Origin: Nocardiaceae bacterium
Lineage (GTDB): Bacteria > Actinomycetota > Actinomycetes > Mycobacteriales > Mycobacteriaceae
DNA length: 39,577 nt
Reading direction: 5' to 3'
NCBI GenBank assembly: GCA_021372355.1
Contig: JAJFUQ010000212.1
Span: forward strand, 1-39,577
Shown: positions 32,725 to 39,577 of the stretch, piece after piece
How the letters are laid out: each line of letters begins with the position of its first letter
Position numbering within the stretch: the stretch's first letter is position 1
Position numbers and translations under genes: made by a program
Notes under the pieces: generated by a model
Told to the model about the DNA's origin: nothing
Databases searched by the model: none
Seen by the model: the letters and a program-made list of their open reading frames with translations, nothing else

Positions 32725-33789
32725 GTGACCGCGATCGACATTGGCATCCCGGGGCTGCGCCGCGCCCTCGATTCGCCGTCGGTCGAGGGCCGTCCAGACA
32801 CTCCGCACCTGCTCGACAAGTTCGGTCGCGTAGCCCGTGACCTGCGCGTTTCGATCACCGAAAAGTGTTCTCTGCGCTGCACCTATTGCATGCCGGAGGA
32901 AGGACTTCCGCCGATTCCGGTCGACGAGTTGCTCAGCGCGGACGAACTCGTTCGCGTCGTGACGCTCGCGGTCCGGCAATTGGGGGTGCGTGAAGTTCGA
33001 TTCACGGGCGGCGAACCGCTCATGCGCCGCGACCTCGAAGACATCATCGCGGGCTGTTCGAAGAACCTGCCGGGCATTCCCCTGGCAATGACATCGAACG
33101 CAGTCGGACTCGAACATCGAATCGCGGGGTTGGTCGAGGCCGGCCTGACCCGCGTCAACATCTCGCTGGATTCGATCGACCGCGCTGGGTTTGCCGCGTT
33201 GACCCGGCGCGACCGCCTGCCGTCCGTGCTGGCGGGAATCCGCGCGGCTCGCGATGCGGGACTCGCGCCGATCAAGATCAACGCCGTGCTGATGCGGCCG
33301 ACGCTCGCGGGCGCGGTCGACCTGCTGCAGTGGTGTCTGGACGAGCGCTGTGAGCTGCGGTTCATCGAAGAGATGCCGCTGGACGCGGACCACGAATGGG
33401 CCCGCGCCAACATGGTCACCGCACAGGACCTTCTCGACGTGCTCGGTACTCGATTCGAGCTGACCGAAGTGGGTCGCGACGATCCGTCAGCGCCGGCGGA
33501 GGAGTGGCTCGTCAACGGTGGTCCGGCTCGCGTCGGCATCATCGCGACGGTCACCCGGTCCTTCTGTTCGGACTGCGATCGCACGCGACTGACCGCGGAC
33601 GGGCGCATCCGGTCGTGCTTGTTCAGCGATCACGAAGTCGATCTGCGTACGCCGCTGCGCCTGGGCGCCAGCGACGAGGATCTCGCCCAGTTGTGGCGTG
33701 CGGCGATGTGGAACAAGTGGGCCGGCAACGGAATCGATGCTCCGGACTTCGAGCCACCCGCGCGGAGCATGGGAGCGATTGGTGGCTGA
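32725..33789 (+). CDS. moaA: GTP 3',8-cyclase MoaA
   Basis: A 354-residue radical SAM enzyme that starts Moco synthesis from GTP. The N-terminal cluster is C48, C52 and C55 ([15 protein letters not shown]), followed by [17 protein letters not shown]. The C-terminal second cluster lies in [22 protein letters not shown]. The GTG start at 32725 is eight bases after the ACTGG stretch and has no strong ribosome site. It is followed by an overlapping moaD. Confidence 0.95.
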   Translation: MTAIDIGIPGLRRALDSPSVEGRPDTPHLLDKFGRVARDLRVSITEKCSLRCTYCMPEEGLPPIPVDELLSADELVRVVTLAVRQLGVREVRFTGGEPLMRRDLEDIIAGCSKNLPGIPLAMTSNAVGLEHRIAGLVEAGLTRVNISLDSIDRAGFAALTRRDRLPSVLAGIRAARDAGLAPIKINAVLMRPTLAGAVDLLQWCLDERCELRFIEEMPLDADHEWARANMVTAQDLLDVLGTRFELTEVGRDDPSAPAEEWLVNGGPARVGIIATVTRSFCSDCDRTRLTADGRIRSCLFSDHEVDLRTPLRLGASDEDLAQLWRAAMWNKWAGNGIDAPDFEPPARSMGAIGG

Positions 33790-34030
33790 GGTAGAAGTAC
33801 GGTTCTTCGCTGCCGCGATCGATGCTGCGGGTACCTCGAAGACTGTTGTGGAGCTCGGCGAATCGCCCACGGTAGGGGAGCTCAAGACGGTCTTGGCGGA
33901 CCGCTACGGCGAGCGGATGGCGCACATTCTTCGCGTCGCCGCCTACCTCATCGGCGACGATCTCATTCGCGATGAAGCCCACCCCGTGGTTTCGCGAGTG
34001 GACGTGCTGCCGCCGTTCGCGGGCGGATGA
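33782..34030 (+). CDS. moaD: molybdopterin synthase sulfur carrier MoaD
   Basis: An 82-residue ubiquitin-fold protein whose C-terminal Gly-Gly (PPFAGG) is thiocarboxylated and feeds Moa[15 protein letters not shown] and [13 protein letters not shown] fit the family. GTG 33782 is preferred, with GGGAG upstream inside moaA; it overlaps moaA by eight bases and the kinase gene downstream by ATGA. Confidence 0.92.
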   Translation: MAEVEVRFFAAAIDAAGTSKTVVELGESPTVGELKTVLADRYGERMAHILRVAAYLIGDDLIRDEAHPVVSRVDVLPPFAGG

Positions 34031-34782
34031 GCTTTCGAAAGGCATCGCCGCGACATCCGGATTTCTATCCGGCGGAAGCGGCTGGACTGCGTTGGCTCGG
34101 AGAATCAGGTGCGCCGGTCGTCGAGGTGCTCGAGGTCGACAGCCGGCACATCGTGCTCGAACATTTGCATTCGGTCTCGCCGTCGCGCGCTGCGGCACGT
34201 GTGCTCGGAGCAGCGCTGGCGCGTATGCACGATGCCGGCGCGGGGAGCCGCTTCGGAGCTCCGCCGCACGGCTTCACCGGCCAGATATTCATCGGAAGTC
34301 GACCCATGTCGAGCCGCGAGCACGATTCGTGGGGCGCGTTCTATATAGCGGAGAGAGTCGAGCCGTACTTGCGGATCGCAGTGGACCAAGGTTCGGTGCG
34401 TTCGGACCAGCTCCCGGTGATCGAGCGAGCATGCGAGCTGGTCGCCTCGGGTGCCTTCGACGACGGTGAGCCGCCGTCCCGGATCCATGGCGACCTGTGG
34501 AACGGCAACGTCATGTGGACCGATCGGGGTGCCGTGCTCATCGATCCGGCAGCACACGCCGGGCATCGGGAAACCGATCTGGCGATGCTCGCTCTCTTCG
34601 GATGTCCGTACCTCGGTGACATTTTGGAGGCCTACGAAGAAACACACCCGCTGCGACCGGGCTGGCCAGAGCGGGTGAGCCTGCACCAGTTGCATCCGTT
34701 GGCCGTGCATGCGGCTGGATACGGGCCGTCCTATGGACAGGCGCTCACGCGGGCGGCGATGGACACCGTGCGGATCGGGTAG
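34027..34782 (+). CDS. fructosamine kinase family protein
   Basis: A 251-residue protein of the fructosamine/ketosamine-3-kinase family, which phosphorylates glycated amines for deglycation. Family motifs are HGDLWNGNVMW (catalytic loop, near 155-165) and IDPAAHAGHRETDLAMLALFG (metal-binding, near 174-194). The ATG overlaps the moaD stop as ATGA. Coupling of such a kinase to Moco genes is unexpected and may only reflect gene packing. Confidence 0.85.
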   Translation: MSFRKASPRHPDFYPAEAAGLRWLGESGAPVVEVLEVDSRHIVLEHLHSVSPSRAAARVLGAALARMHDAGAGSRFGAPPHGFTGQIFIGSRPMSSREHDSWGAFYIAERVEPYLRIAVDQGSVRSDQLPVIERACELVASGAFDDGEPPSRIHGDLWNGNVMWTDRGAVLIDPAAHAGHRETDLAMLALFGCPYLGDILEAYEETHPLRPGWPERVSLHQLHPLAVHAAGYGPSYGQALTRAAMDTVRIG

Positions 34783-34840
34783 TCAGCCCGGACCACCGCG
34801 GCAGCTGATTAGCGGACGGTGAGATGGGAATCCGATCTGC

Positions 34841-35110
34841 ATGAGTCTGTCGCTCACCGACCGAGACGAACTCGAACTGCTGGCCATCGAGCACGACTGG
34901 GGCATCAGCATCACGCGGGAGATGCGTGCCACGGTCTTCGACCGAGGGAACCTCGGTTCGCCCGAATCGGGGCCGATCGTGGGGGTCGAGTTCGACGAAG
35001 ACGGCGGTTTCAAGGAAATGTTCTTCACCTACGACCTGCACTCCGGCCGTGGGTTCGGTTCGCGCGACATCAAGCTGGCGCGCAGCATCCTCACCTACGA
35101 GGGCGACTGA
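34841..35110 (+). CDS. small hypothetical protein
   Basis: An 89-residue acidic protein with LTDRDELELLAIEHDWGIS, a mid-section GPIVGVEFDEDGGFKEMFFTYDL and a C-terminal GSRDIKLARSILTYEG. I recognise no family. It overlaps the 3' end of the convergent TetR gene by 16 bp. The start ATG 34841 lacks a strong ribosome site (GGGAA 12 bases upstream). Confidence 0.6.
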   Translation: MSLSLTDRDELELLAIEHDWGISITREMRATVFDRGNLGSPESGPIVGVEFDEDGGFKEMFFTYDLHSGRGFGSRDIKLARSILTYEGD

Positions 35111-35691
35111 ACGGTCGCCCGGACCAGCCACACCCAGTGGGCATTGAGCCGATCGAGCGGTATGTCCAGCTCGGTGCGCTGAAAACGGACGAGTGCCACA
35201 TCGATCGTCGCGAGGAGGGTCTCGGCGAGAAGTCGGTGGTCGCCCGCCGCGTGGGCTTGGCGAAGCAGCATCAAGACGTGTGTGAGTTGGAATTGATAGG
35301 CCGGGTGCGAGTAACGAGCGCCCGGTTTGGTCTGTCCGGCGAGGATGACATCTCCGTGGAGTTCCAGGGTCTCGAGCACCGCCGGTCCGAACGCTGCGAG
35401 TCGGGAAATCGGGTCGGCTCCCGGGCCTAGAGGCGGCGGGCCGAACACGATTCGACGCTGGAGATCGATCTCGGATTCGTTGACCAGTGCACGCATCAGT
35501 CCGGCCCGGCTGCCGAATCGCCGGAAAATCGTCCCCTTGCCGACGCCCGCGCGTTCGGCGAGCGCGTCCATGGTGAGCGACTCGGCTCCGCAACTGTGCA
35601 GTAGTTCGTTCGCCGCGACGAGAAGTCGTTGTCGATTGCGGGCTGCATCGCCGCGCTCGGCAGGCTCCTCGCCGACGACGTGCAGGTCCAT
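35095..35691 (-). CDS. TetR-family transcriptional regulator
   Basis: A 198-residue repressor. The helix-turn-helix (about 18-60) has RQRLLVAANELLHSCG and ERAGVGKGTIFRRFGSRAGL. The C-terminal domain has a conserved SHPAYQFQLTHVLMLLRQA region typical of a group found next to FMN reductases. ATG 35691 starts just before the domain. It is divergent from the FMN reductase with a palindrome between them. Confidence 0.87.
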   Translation of the reverse strand: MDLHVVGEEPAERGDAARNRQRLLVAANELLHSCGAESLTMDALAERAGVGKGTIFRRFGSRAGLMRALVNESEIDLQRRIVFGPPPLGPGADPISRLAAFGPAVLETLELHGDVILAGQTKPGARYSHPAYQFQLTHVLMLLRQAHAAGDHRLLAETLLATIDVALVRFQRTELDIPLDRLNAHWVWLVRATVQSPS

Positions 35692-35748
35692 GACGTCGAT
35701 CCTAGGTCCGGAATGTCTGTTCAAGATTTTTTCAAGAGGGCGGAATAG

Positions 35749-35768
35749 AACCGGACTGCGGTCCGTTT
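35749..35768. promoter_or_regulatory. TetR operator before the FMN reductase
   Basis: CGGACTGCGGTCCG (35752-35765) is an almost perfect palindrome, extended by AA and TT outside one mismatched pair. It lies 41 bases before the reductase ATG, overlapping a possible minus-10 TAGAAC (35746-35751). A TTCAAGA direct repeat with 11-bp period (35720-35737) lies just upstream. Confidence 0.65.
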
Positions 35769-35808
35769 AGCTATATGAACCCCCACGGATGGAATTGGAG
35801 ACTTGGTC

Positions 35809-36369
35809 ATGAGTGAGACCCGCGTACTCGTACTTGTTGGCAGCCTGCGTCAGGCATCGGTCAACCGTCAGATCGCCGAAGCGGCGGCAACCGTCTCGGG
35901 TGACGGCGTGAACGTCGAGATCTTCGGCGGACTCGGCGACATCCCGTTCTACAACGAAGACCTCGAGGCTCCGGCTCCGGCCACGGCGCAGGCTCTGCGT
36001 GACGCCGTCGAGCAGGCGGACGCGGTGCTGTTCGTGACGCCGGAGTACAACGGCACGATCCCGGCCGTCCTTAAGAACGCGATCGACTGGGTCTCGCGCC
36101 CGTATGGTGCCGGCGCCATCAAGGGCAAGCCGTCGGCCGTCGTCAGCTCGTCGATCAGCCCGTATGGCGCCAAGTGGGCGGCCGCGGACGTGGTCCGTTC
36201 GCTCGGAGTCGCCGGCGCGACCGTCCTGGAGGAGTCGACGCTGTCGCTCGGGCCGGTTGGCCAGTTGTTCGGCGACCAGCACCCGCGTGAGGTCGCCGAG
36301 GTTCGCGACCAGATCGGCGCGGTCGTCGACGCGCTCGTGAACGCGGCCGGCGAATTGCTTGCGGCCTGA
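35809..36369 (+). CDS. NAD(P)H-dependent FMN reductase
   Basis: A 186-residue flavodoxin-fold reductase. Signature stretches are VLVGSLRQASVNRQIAEAA (FMN phosphate loop), the FVTPEYNGTIPAVLKNAIDWVSRP motif region near 75-97 and a C-terminal helix. It probably reduces FMN or quinones with NAD(P)H. ATG 35809 has GGAG eight bases upstream. It is followed by a strong terminator and is likely repressed by the divergent TetR. Confidence 0.9.
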   Translation: MSETRVLVLVGSLRQASVNRQIAEAAATVSGDGVNVEIFGGLGDIPFYNEDLEAPAPATAQALRDAVEQADAVLFVTPEYNGTIPAVLKNAIDWVSRPYGAGAIKGKPSAVVSSSISPYGAKWAAADVVRSLGVAGATVLEESTLSLGPVGQLFGDQHPREVAEVRDQIGAVVDALVNAAGELLAA

Positions 36370-36385
36370 CTTTTGGTCAAAGATT

Positions 36386-36420
36386 GAGCCTCGACCACGA
36401 GATGTGGTCGGGGCTCTTTC
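36386..36420 (+). terminator. rho-independent terminator
   Basis: GAGCCTCGACCAC (36386-36398) pairs with GTGGTCGGGGCTC (36404-36416) with one wobble, five-base loop, then TTTC, 17 bases after the reductase stop. A second small stem, CCTGTG/CACAGG, follows at 36420-36439. Confidence 0.88.
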
Positions 36421-36567
36421 CTGTGTCCTGGGTCACAGGCGAACGGCGTGGCGATTTGTTTGGCGCCGATAGCGGGTGTCAGATGTAAGTGTGACCTGCG
36501 ACACGCCGGACACGGCGTGAACTTTCCGGCAAAGGTGCTTACACGCAAAGAATTTCATCTTTGTAGT

Positions 36568-36615
36568 TCGCAATATCTCGTGTCTTATCTACTTGTCACC
36601 CACTAGGTGTAGTGT
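36568..36615 (+). promoter_or_regulatory. paired NrdR boxes in the nrdH promoter
   Basis: Two 16-bp sites, TCGCAATATCTCGTGT (36568-36583) and CCACTAGGTGTAGTGT (36600-36615), match the NrdR consensus at about 13 and 12 of 16 positions. Their starts are 32 bp apart, three helical turns, as expected for NrdR. A possible promoter TTGTAG (36561-36566) with TTATCT (36585-36590) overlaps box 1. They lie in the 354-bp spacer 36370-36723, which otherwise holds only the terminator. Confidence 0.75.
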
Positions 36616-36723
36616 TTGAGGCACGGGAGAGACACAAGACGAAAGATCGACCAAGATCTTCTTCTCGCGAGTCCGACCCAGTGAATGAACTGTTGGAGCT
36701 AGTCAATCGCTGAGGGGAACAGT

Positions 36724-36957
36724 ATGGCTATCACCGTTTACACGAAGCCGGCATGTGTGCAGTGCAAGGCAACTTACCGCGCGCTGGACAAGGCCGGTAT
36801 CGAGTACGACATCATCGACATCTCGGTCGACGCAGATGCTCGTGATTACGTGATGGCTCTTGGTTACCTGCAGGCCCCGGTCGTCGTTGCCGGCGAATCG
36901 CACTGGTCGGGTTTCCGTCCGGACCGTATCAACGCTCTCGTCACTTCGGCTGCCTGA
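36724..36957 (+). CDS. nrdH: glutaredoxin-like protein NrdH
   Basis: A 77-residue redoxin that supplies electrons to class Ib ribonucleotide reductase. The active site CVQC is at 11-14 after [10 protein letters not shown], and the C-terminal [16 protein letters not shown] motif is typical. ATG 36724 follows GAGGGGAA. First gene of nrdHIE under NrdR boxes. Confidence 0.95.
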   Translation: MAITVYTKPACVQCKATYRALDKAGIEYDIIDISVDADARDYVMALGYLQAPVVVAGESHWSGFRPDRINALVTSAA

Positions 36958-36986
36958 TCAGTCGTTTGATTGGCCGGAGCCAAGCG

Positions 36987-37478
36987 ATGGGCGGATTGGT
37001 CTACTTCTCCAGTACCTCGGAGAACACCCACCGCTTCGTCGAGAAGCTCGGAATCCCGGCAAAGCGGATTCCGCTCTTTGACCCTGCTGGAACGTTCGAA
37101 GCCGATGAGCCGTTCGTGCTGATTGTCCCCACCTACGGGGGTGGCAGTCGGATCGACGGCAAGGTTGAGCCGCACGTACCCAAGCAGGTCGTGAAGTTCC
37201 TGAACAACCCACACAATCGATCGTTGATTCGCGGCGTGATCGCTGCGGGCAACACCAACTTCGGCGATTCGTACTGCTTCGCCGGAGACATCATTTCTCG
37301 CAAGTGTCAGGTCCCGTACCTGTATCGCTTCGAGCTCATGGGCACCGCCGAAGACGTGGACCGAGTCCGTGAGGGATTGGCTCAATTCTGGAATCGCGTT
37401 GGGGAAGACGCGAATCCGCAGCAGGAAGAGGAACTGTGTCACCGACCATCACCGAAGCAGCACCTACGGGGCGCATGA
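36987..37478 (+). CDS. nrdI: class Ib RNR flavodoxin NrdI
   Basis: A 163-residue flavodoxin-like protein that helps assemble the dimanganese radical cofactor of NrdF. The FMN loop is [26 protein letters not shown] and [16 protein letters not shown] are family motifs. ATG 36987 has GGAG seven bases upstream; TTG 36966 is less likely. Its last 43 bases overlap nrdE, so the C-terminal tail ([13 protein letters not shown]) is encoded within nrdE. Confidence 0.93.
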   Translation: MGGLVYFSSTSENTHRFVEKLGIPAKRIPLFDPAGTFEADEPFVLIVPTYGGGSRIDGKVEPHVPKQVVKFLNNPHNRSLIRGVIAAGNTNFGDSYCFAGDIISRKCQVPYLYRFELMGTAEDVDRVREGLAQFWNRVGEDANPQQEEELCHRPSPKQHLRGA

Positions 37479-39577
37479 ACGTTTCAGCCGCACCGGCGTC
37501 GAGCACTGAAGGGCTCGACTACCACGCGCTGAACGCGATGTTGAACCTGTACGGTCCCAACGGCGAGATTCAGTTCGACAAGGACCGCGAGGCTGCGCAC
37601 CAGTACTTCCTGCAGCACGTCAACCAGAACACGGTCTTCTTCCACAACATCGACGAGAAGCTCGACTACCTCGTCAAAGAGAACTACTACGAGCGTGAGG
37701 TCCTCGACCAGTACACGCGCAACTTCGTCAAGAGCCTTCTCGACCGCGCCTACGCGAAGAAGTTTCGGTTCCCGACCTTCCTCGGTGCGTTCAAGTACTA
37801 CACCTCGTACACGCTCAAGACCTTCGACGGAAAGCGCTACCTCGAGCGCTTCGAAGACCGCGTCTGCATGGTCGCGCTGACTCTCGCCGCCGGCGATGAG
37901 AAGCTCGCGGAGCAGCTCGTCGAAGAGATCATCGACGGCCGCTTCCAGCCTGCGACCCCGACGTTCCTCAACTCGGGTAAGAAGCAGCGCGGCGAGCCGG
38001 TTTCGTGCTTCCTGCTCCGCATCGAAGACAACATGGAGTCGATCGGCCGCTCGATCAACTCGGCGCTGCAGCTGTCCAAGCGCGGCGGTGGAGTTGCGCT
38101 GCTGCTCAGCAACATTCGTGAGCACGGCGCGCCGATCAAGAAGATCGAGAACCAGAGCTCGGGCGTCATCCCGATCATGAAGCTGCTCGAGGACTCGTTC
38201 TCGTACGCCAACCAGCTCGGTGCGCGTCAGGGTGCGGGTGCGGTCTACCTGCACGCTCACCACCCGGACATCTACCGCTTCCTCGACACCAAGCGTGAGA
38301 ACGCCGACGAGAAGATCCGTATCAAGACGCTGTCGCTCGGTGTCGTGATCCCGGACATCACCTTCGAGCTGGCGAAGAAGAACGAGGACATGTACCTCTT
38401 CTCGCCGTACGACGTCGAGCGCATCTACGGCGTTCCGTTTGCCGACATCAACGTCACCGAGAAGTACCACGAGATGGTCGACGACGCGCGTATCCGCAAG
38501 TCGAAGATCAAGGCGCGTGAGTTCTTCCAGACCCTCGCCGAGCTGCAGTTCGAGTCGGGTTACCCGTACATCATGTTCGAAGACACGGTGAACCGGTCCA
38601 ACCCGATCGCCGGCAAGATCACGCATTCGAACCTGTGCTCGGAGATCCTGCAGGTCAGCACGCCGTCGGAGTTCAACGACGACCTTTCGTACAGCAAGGT
38701 CGGTAAGGACATCTCCTGCAACCTCGGCTCGCTGAACATCGCGAAGACGATGGACTCGCCGAACTTCGCGCGGACCATCGAGGTCGCGATTCGCGGCTTG
38801 ACCGCGGTATCCGACCAGACGTCGATCTCGTCGGTGCCGTCGATCGAGCAGGGCAACAACGACAGTCACGCCATCGGCCTCGGCCAGATGAACCTGCATG
38901 GCTACCTGGCTCGTGAGCACGTCTACTACGGCTCCGAAGAAGGTGTCGACTTCACGAACATCTACTTCTACACAGTCCTGTTCCACGCACTTCGTGCCTC
39001 GAACAAGATCGCGATCGAGCGTGGCTCGTACTTCAAGGGCTTCCCGGAGTCGAAGTACGCCTCGGGCGAGTTCTTCGACAAGTACATCGACCAGGAGTGG
39101 AAGCCGAAGACCGAGAAGGTCGCGCAGCTGTTCGCGGACGCGAAGGTCAACCCGCCGACCCGCGAAGAGTGGATCGAGCTCAAGGCCTCGATCCAGAAGC
39201 ACGGCATCTACAACCAGAACCTGCAGGCCGTTCCGCCGACCGGCTCGATCAGCTACATCAACCACTCGACGTCGTCGATCCACCCGGTCGCGGCGAAGAT
39301 CGAGATCCGTAAGGAAGGCAAGATCGGCCGTGTCTACTACCCGGCCCCTTACCTGACGAACGACAACCTGGCGTACTACCAGGACGCGTACGAGATCGGT
39401 TACGAGAAGATCATCGACACGTACGCGGCGGCTACCCAGCACGTCGACCAGGGCCTGTCGCTGACGCTGTTCTTCAAGGACACCGCCTCGACGCGTGACG
39501 TCAACAAGGCCCAGATTTACGCGTGGCGCAAGGGCATCAAGACGCTGTACTACATCCGTCTTCGCCAGCTCGCGCTC
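37436..39577 (+). CDS. nrdE: class Ib ribonucleotide reductase alpha subunit NrdE (3' end cut)
   Basis: A continuous frame of 714 codons runs to the window edge; the family is about 725 residues, so roughly a dozen C-terminal residues with the redox Cys pair are missing. It reduces ribonucleoside diphosphates. Seen are [25 protein letters not shown] N-terminus, [37 protein letters not shown] (active-site Asn/Cys/Glu) and [24 protein letters not shown] 37436 with GGAAGAGG upstream is preferred by likeness to mycobacterial NrdE; ATG 37475 overlapping the nrdI stop is an alternative. Confidence 0.95.
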   Translation, partial: MSPTITEAAPTGRMNVSAAPASSTEGLDYHALNAMLNLYGPNGEIQFDKDREAAHQYFLQHVNQNTVFFHNIDEKLDYLVKENYYEREVLDQYTRNFVKSLLDRAYAKKFRFPTFLGAFKYYTSYTLKTFDGKRYLERFEDRVCMVALTLAAGDEKLAEQLVEEIIDGRFQPATPTFLNSGKKQRGEPVSCFLLRIEDNMESIGRSINSALQLSKRGGGVALLLSNIREHGAPIKKIENQSSGVIPIMKLLEDSFSYANQLGARQGAGAVYLHAHHPDIYRFLDTKRENADEKIRIKTLSLGVVIPDITFELAKKNEDMYLFSPYDVERIYGVPFADINVTEKYHEMVDDARIRKSKIKAREFFQTLAELQFESGYPYIMFEDTVNRSNPIAGKITHSNLCSEILQVSTPSEFNDDLSYSKVGKDISCNLGSLNIAKTMDSPNFARTIEVAIRGLTAVSDQTSISSVPSIEQGNNDSHAIGLGQMNLHGYLAREHVYYGSEEGVDFTNIYFYTVLFHALRASNKIAIERGSYFKGFPESKYASGEFFDKYIDQEWKPKTEKVAQLFADAKVNPPTREEWIELKASIQKHGIYNQNLQAVPPTGSISYINHSTSSIHPVAAKIEIRKEGKIGRVYYPAPYLTNDNLAYYQDAYEIGYEKIIDTYAAATQHVDQGLSLTLFFKDTASTRDVNKAQIYAWRKGIKTLYYIRLRQLAL

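Noticed and set aside
37484..39442. 652-codon open frame on the minus strand
   Set aside because: It is the complement of nrdE, which is a near-complete and highly conserved protein on the plus strand; the product is Val/Arg/Asp-rich with no family likeness.

Overview
The window is GC-rich chromosomal DNA of a mycolic-acid actinobacterium, most likely Rhodococcus or a close relative. The evidence is high-GC coding with many GTG starts, a UsfX/SigF-type anti-sigma and sigma pair, a resuscitation-promoting factor, an F420-type oxidoreductase, a MoaC-MoaB fusion and a class Ib nrdHIE operon. Genus is inferred from gene content only. I see no tRNA, rRNA, CRISPR array, insertion sequence or prophage gene.

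Layout. (1) 1-2.2 kb: end of an unknown gene, then a membrane histidine kinase that meets a NarL-type response regulator tail to tail. (2) 1.5-6.6 kb: a minus-strand block of MpaB/DUF2236 oxygenase, SnoaL-like protein, luciferase-like oxidoreductase, AurF-type di-iron oxygenase, TetR and response regulator, with ATGA overlaps at three junctions. A divergent TetR gene follows. (3) 7.3-10.7 kb: an AraC regulator divergent from an aldehyde dehydrogenase and alpha/beta hydrolase pair. (4) 10.7-15.1 kb: mixed genes (small membrane protein, DUF2237, Thr-rich lipoprotein, BluB, F420/NADP reductase-like protein, methyltransferase, membrane nucleotide cyclase). (5) 15.1-21.3 kb: VIT-type metal transporter with a TetR gene, divergent MDR efflux pump, winged-helix protein, YciI-like protein, CPA1 antiporter. 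(6) 21.3-30.1 kb: a large molybdopterin oxidoreductase, then cell-wall and envelope genes (lytic transglycosylase, secreted protein, Rpf, SigF with its anti-sigma factor, Tat/Rieske lipoprotein, peptidoglycan amidase). (7) 30.1-34.8 kb: molybdenum cofactor genes moeA-moaCB-moaE on the minus strand, divergent from moaA-moaD-fructosamine kinase. (8) 34.8-39.6 kb: small unknown gene, TetR divergent from an FMN reductase, and nrdH-nrdI-nrdE, with nrdE cut by the window end.

How it fits together. The Moco genes could serve the molybdopterin oxidoreductase 7 kb away. Rpf, amidase and lytic transglycosylase all act on peptidoglycan. Several regulators have a readable candidate operator beside them: palindromes for four TetR genes, 21-bp-spaced direct repeats for AraC, a paired NrdR box before nrdH and a SigF-type promoter before its own anti-sigma gene. 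The least ordinary parts are the oxygenase block, the folded leader of the rpf gene and a perfect 14-bp hairpin inside a coding region.
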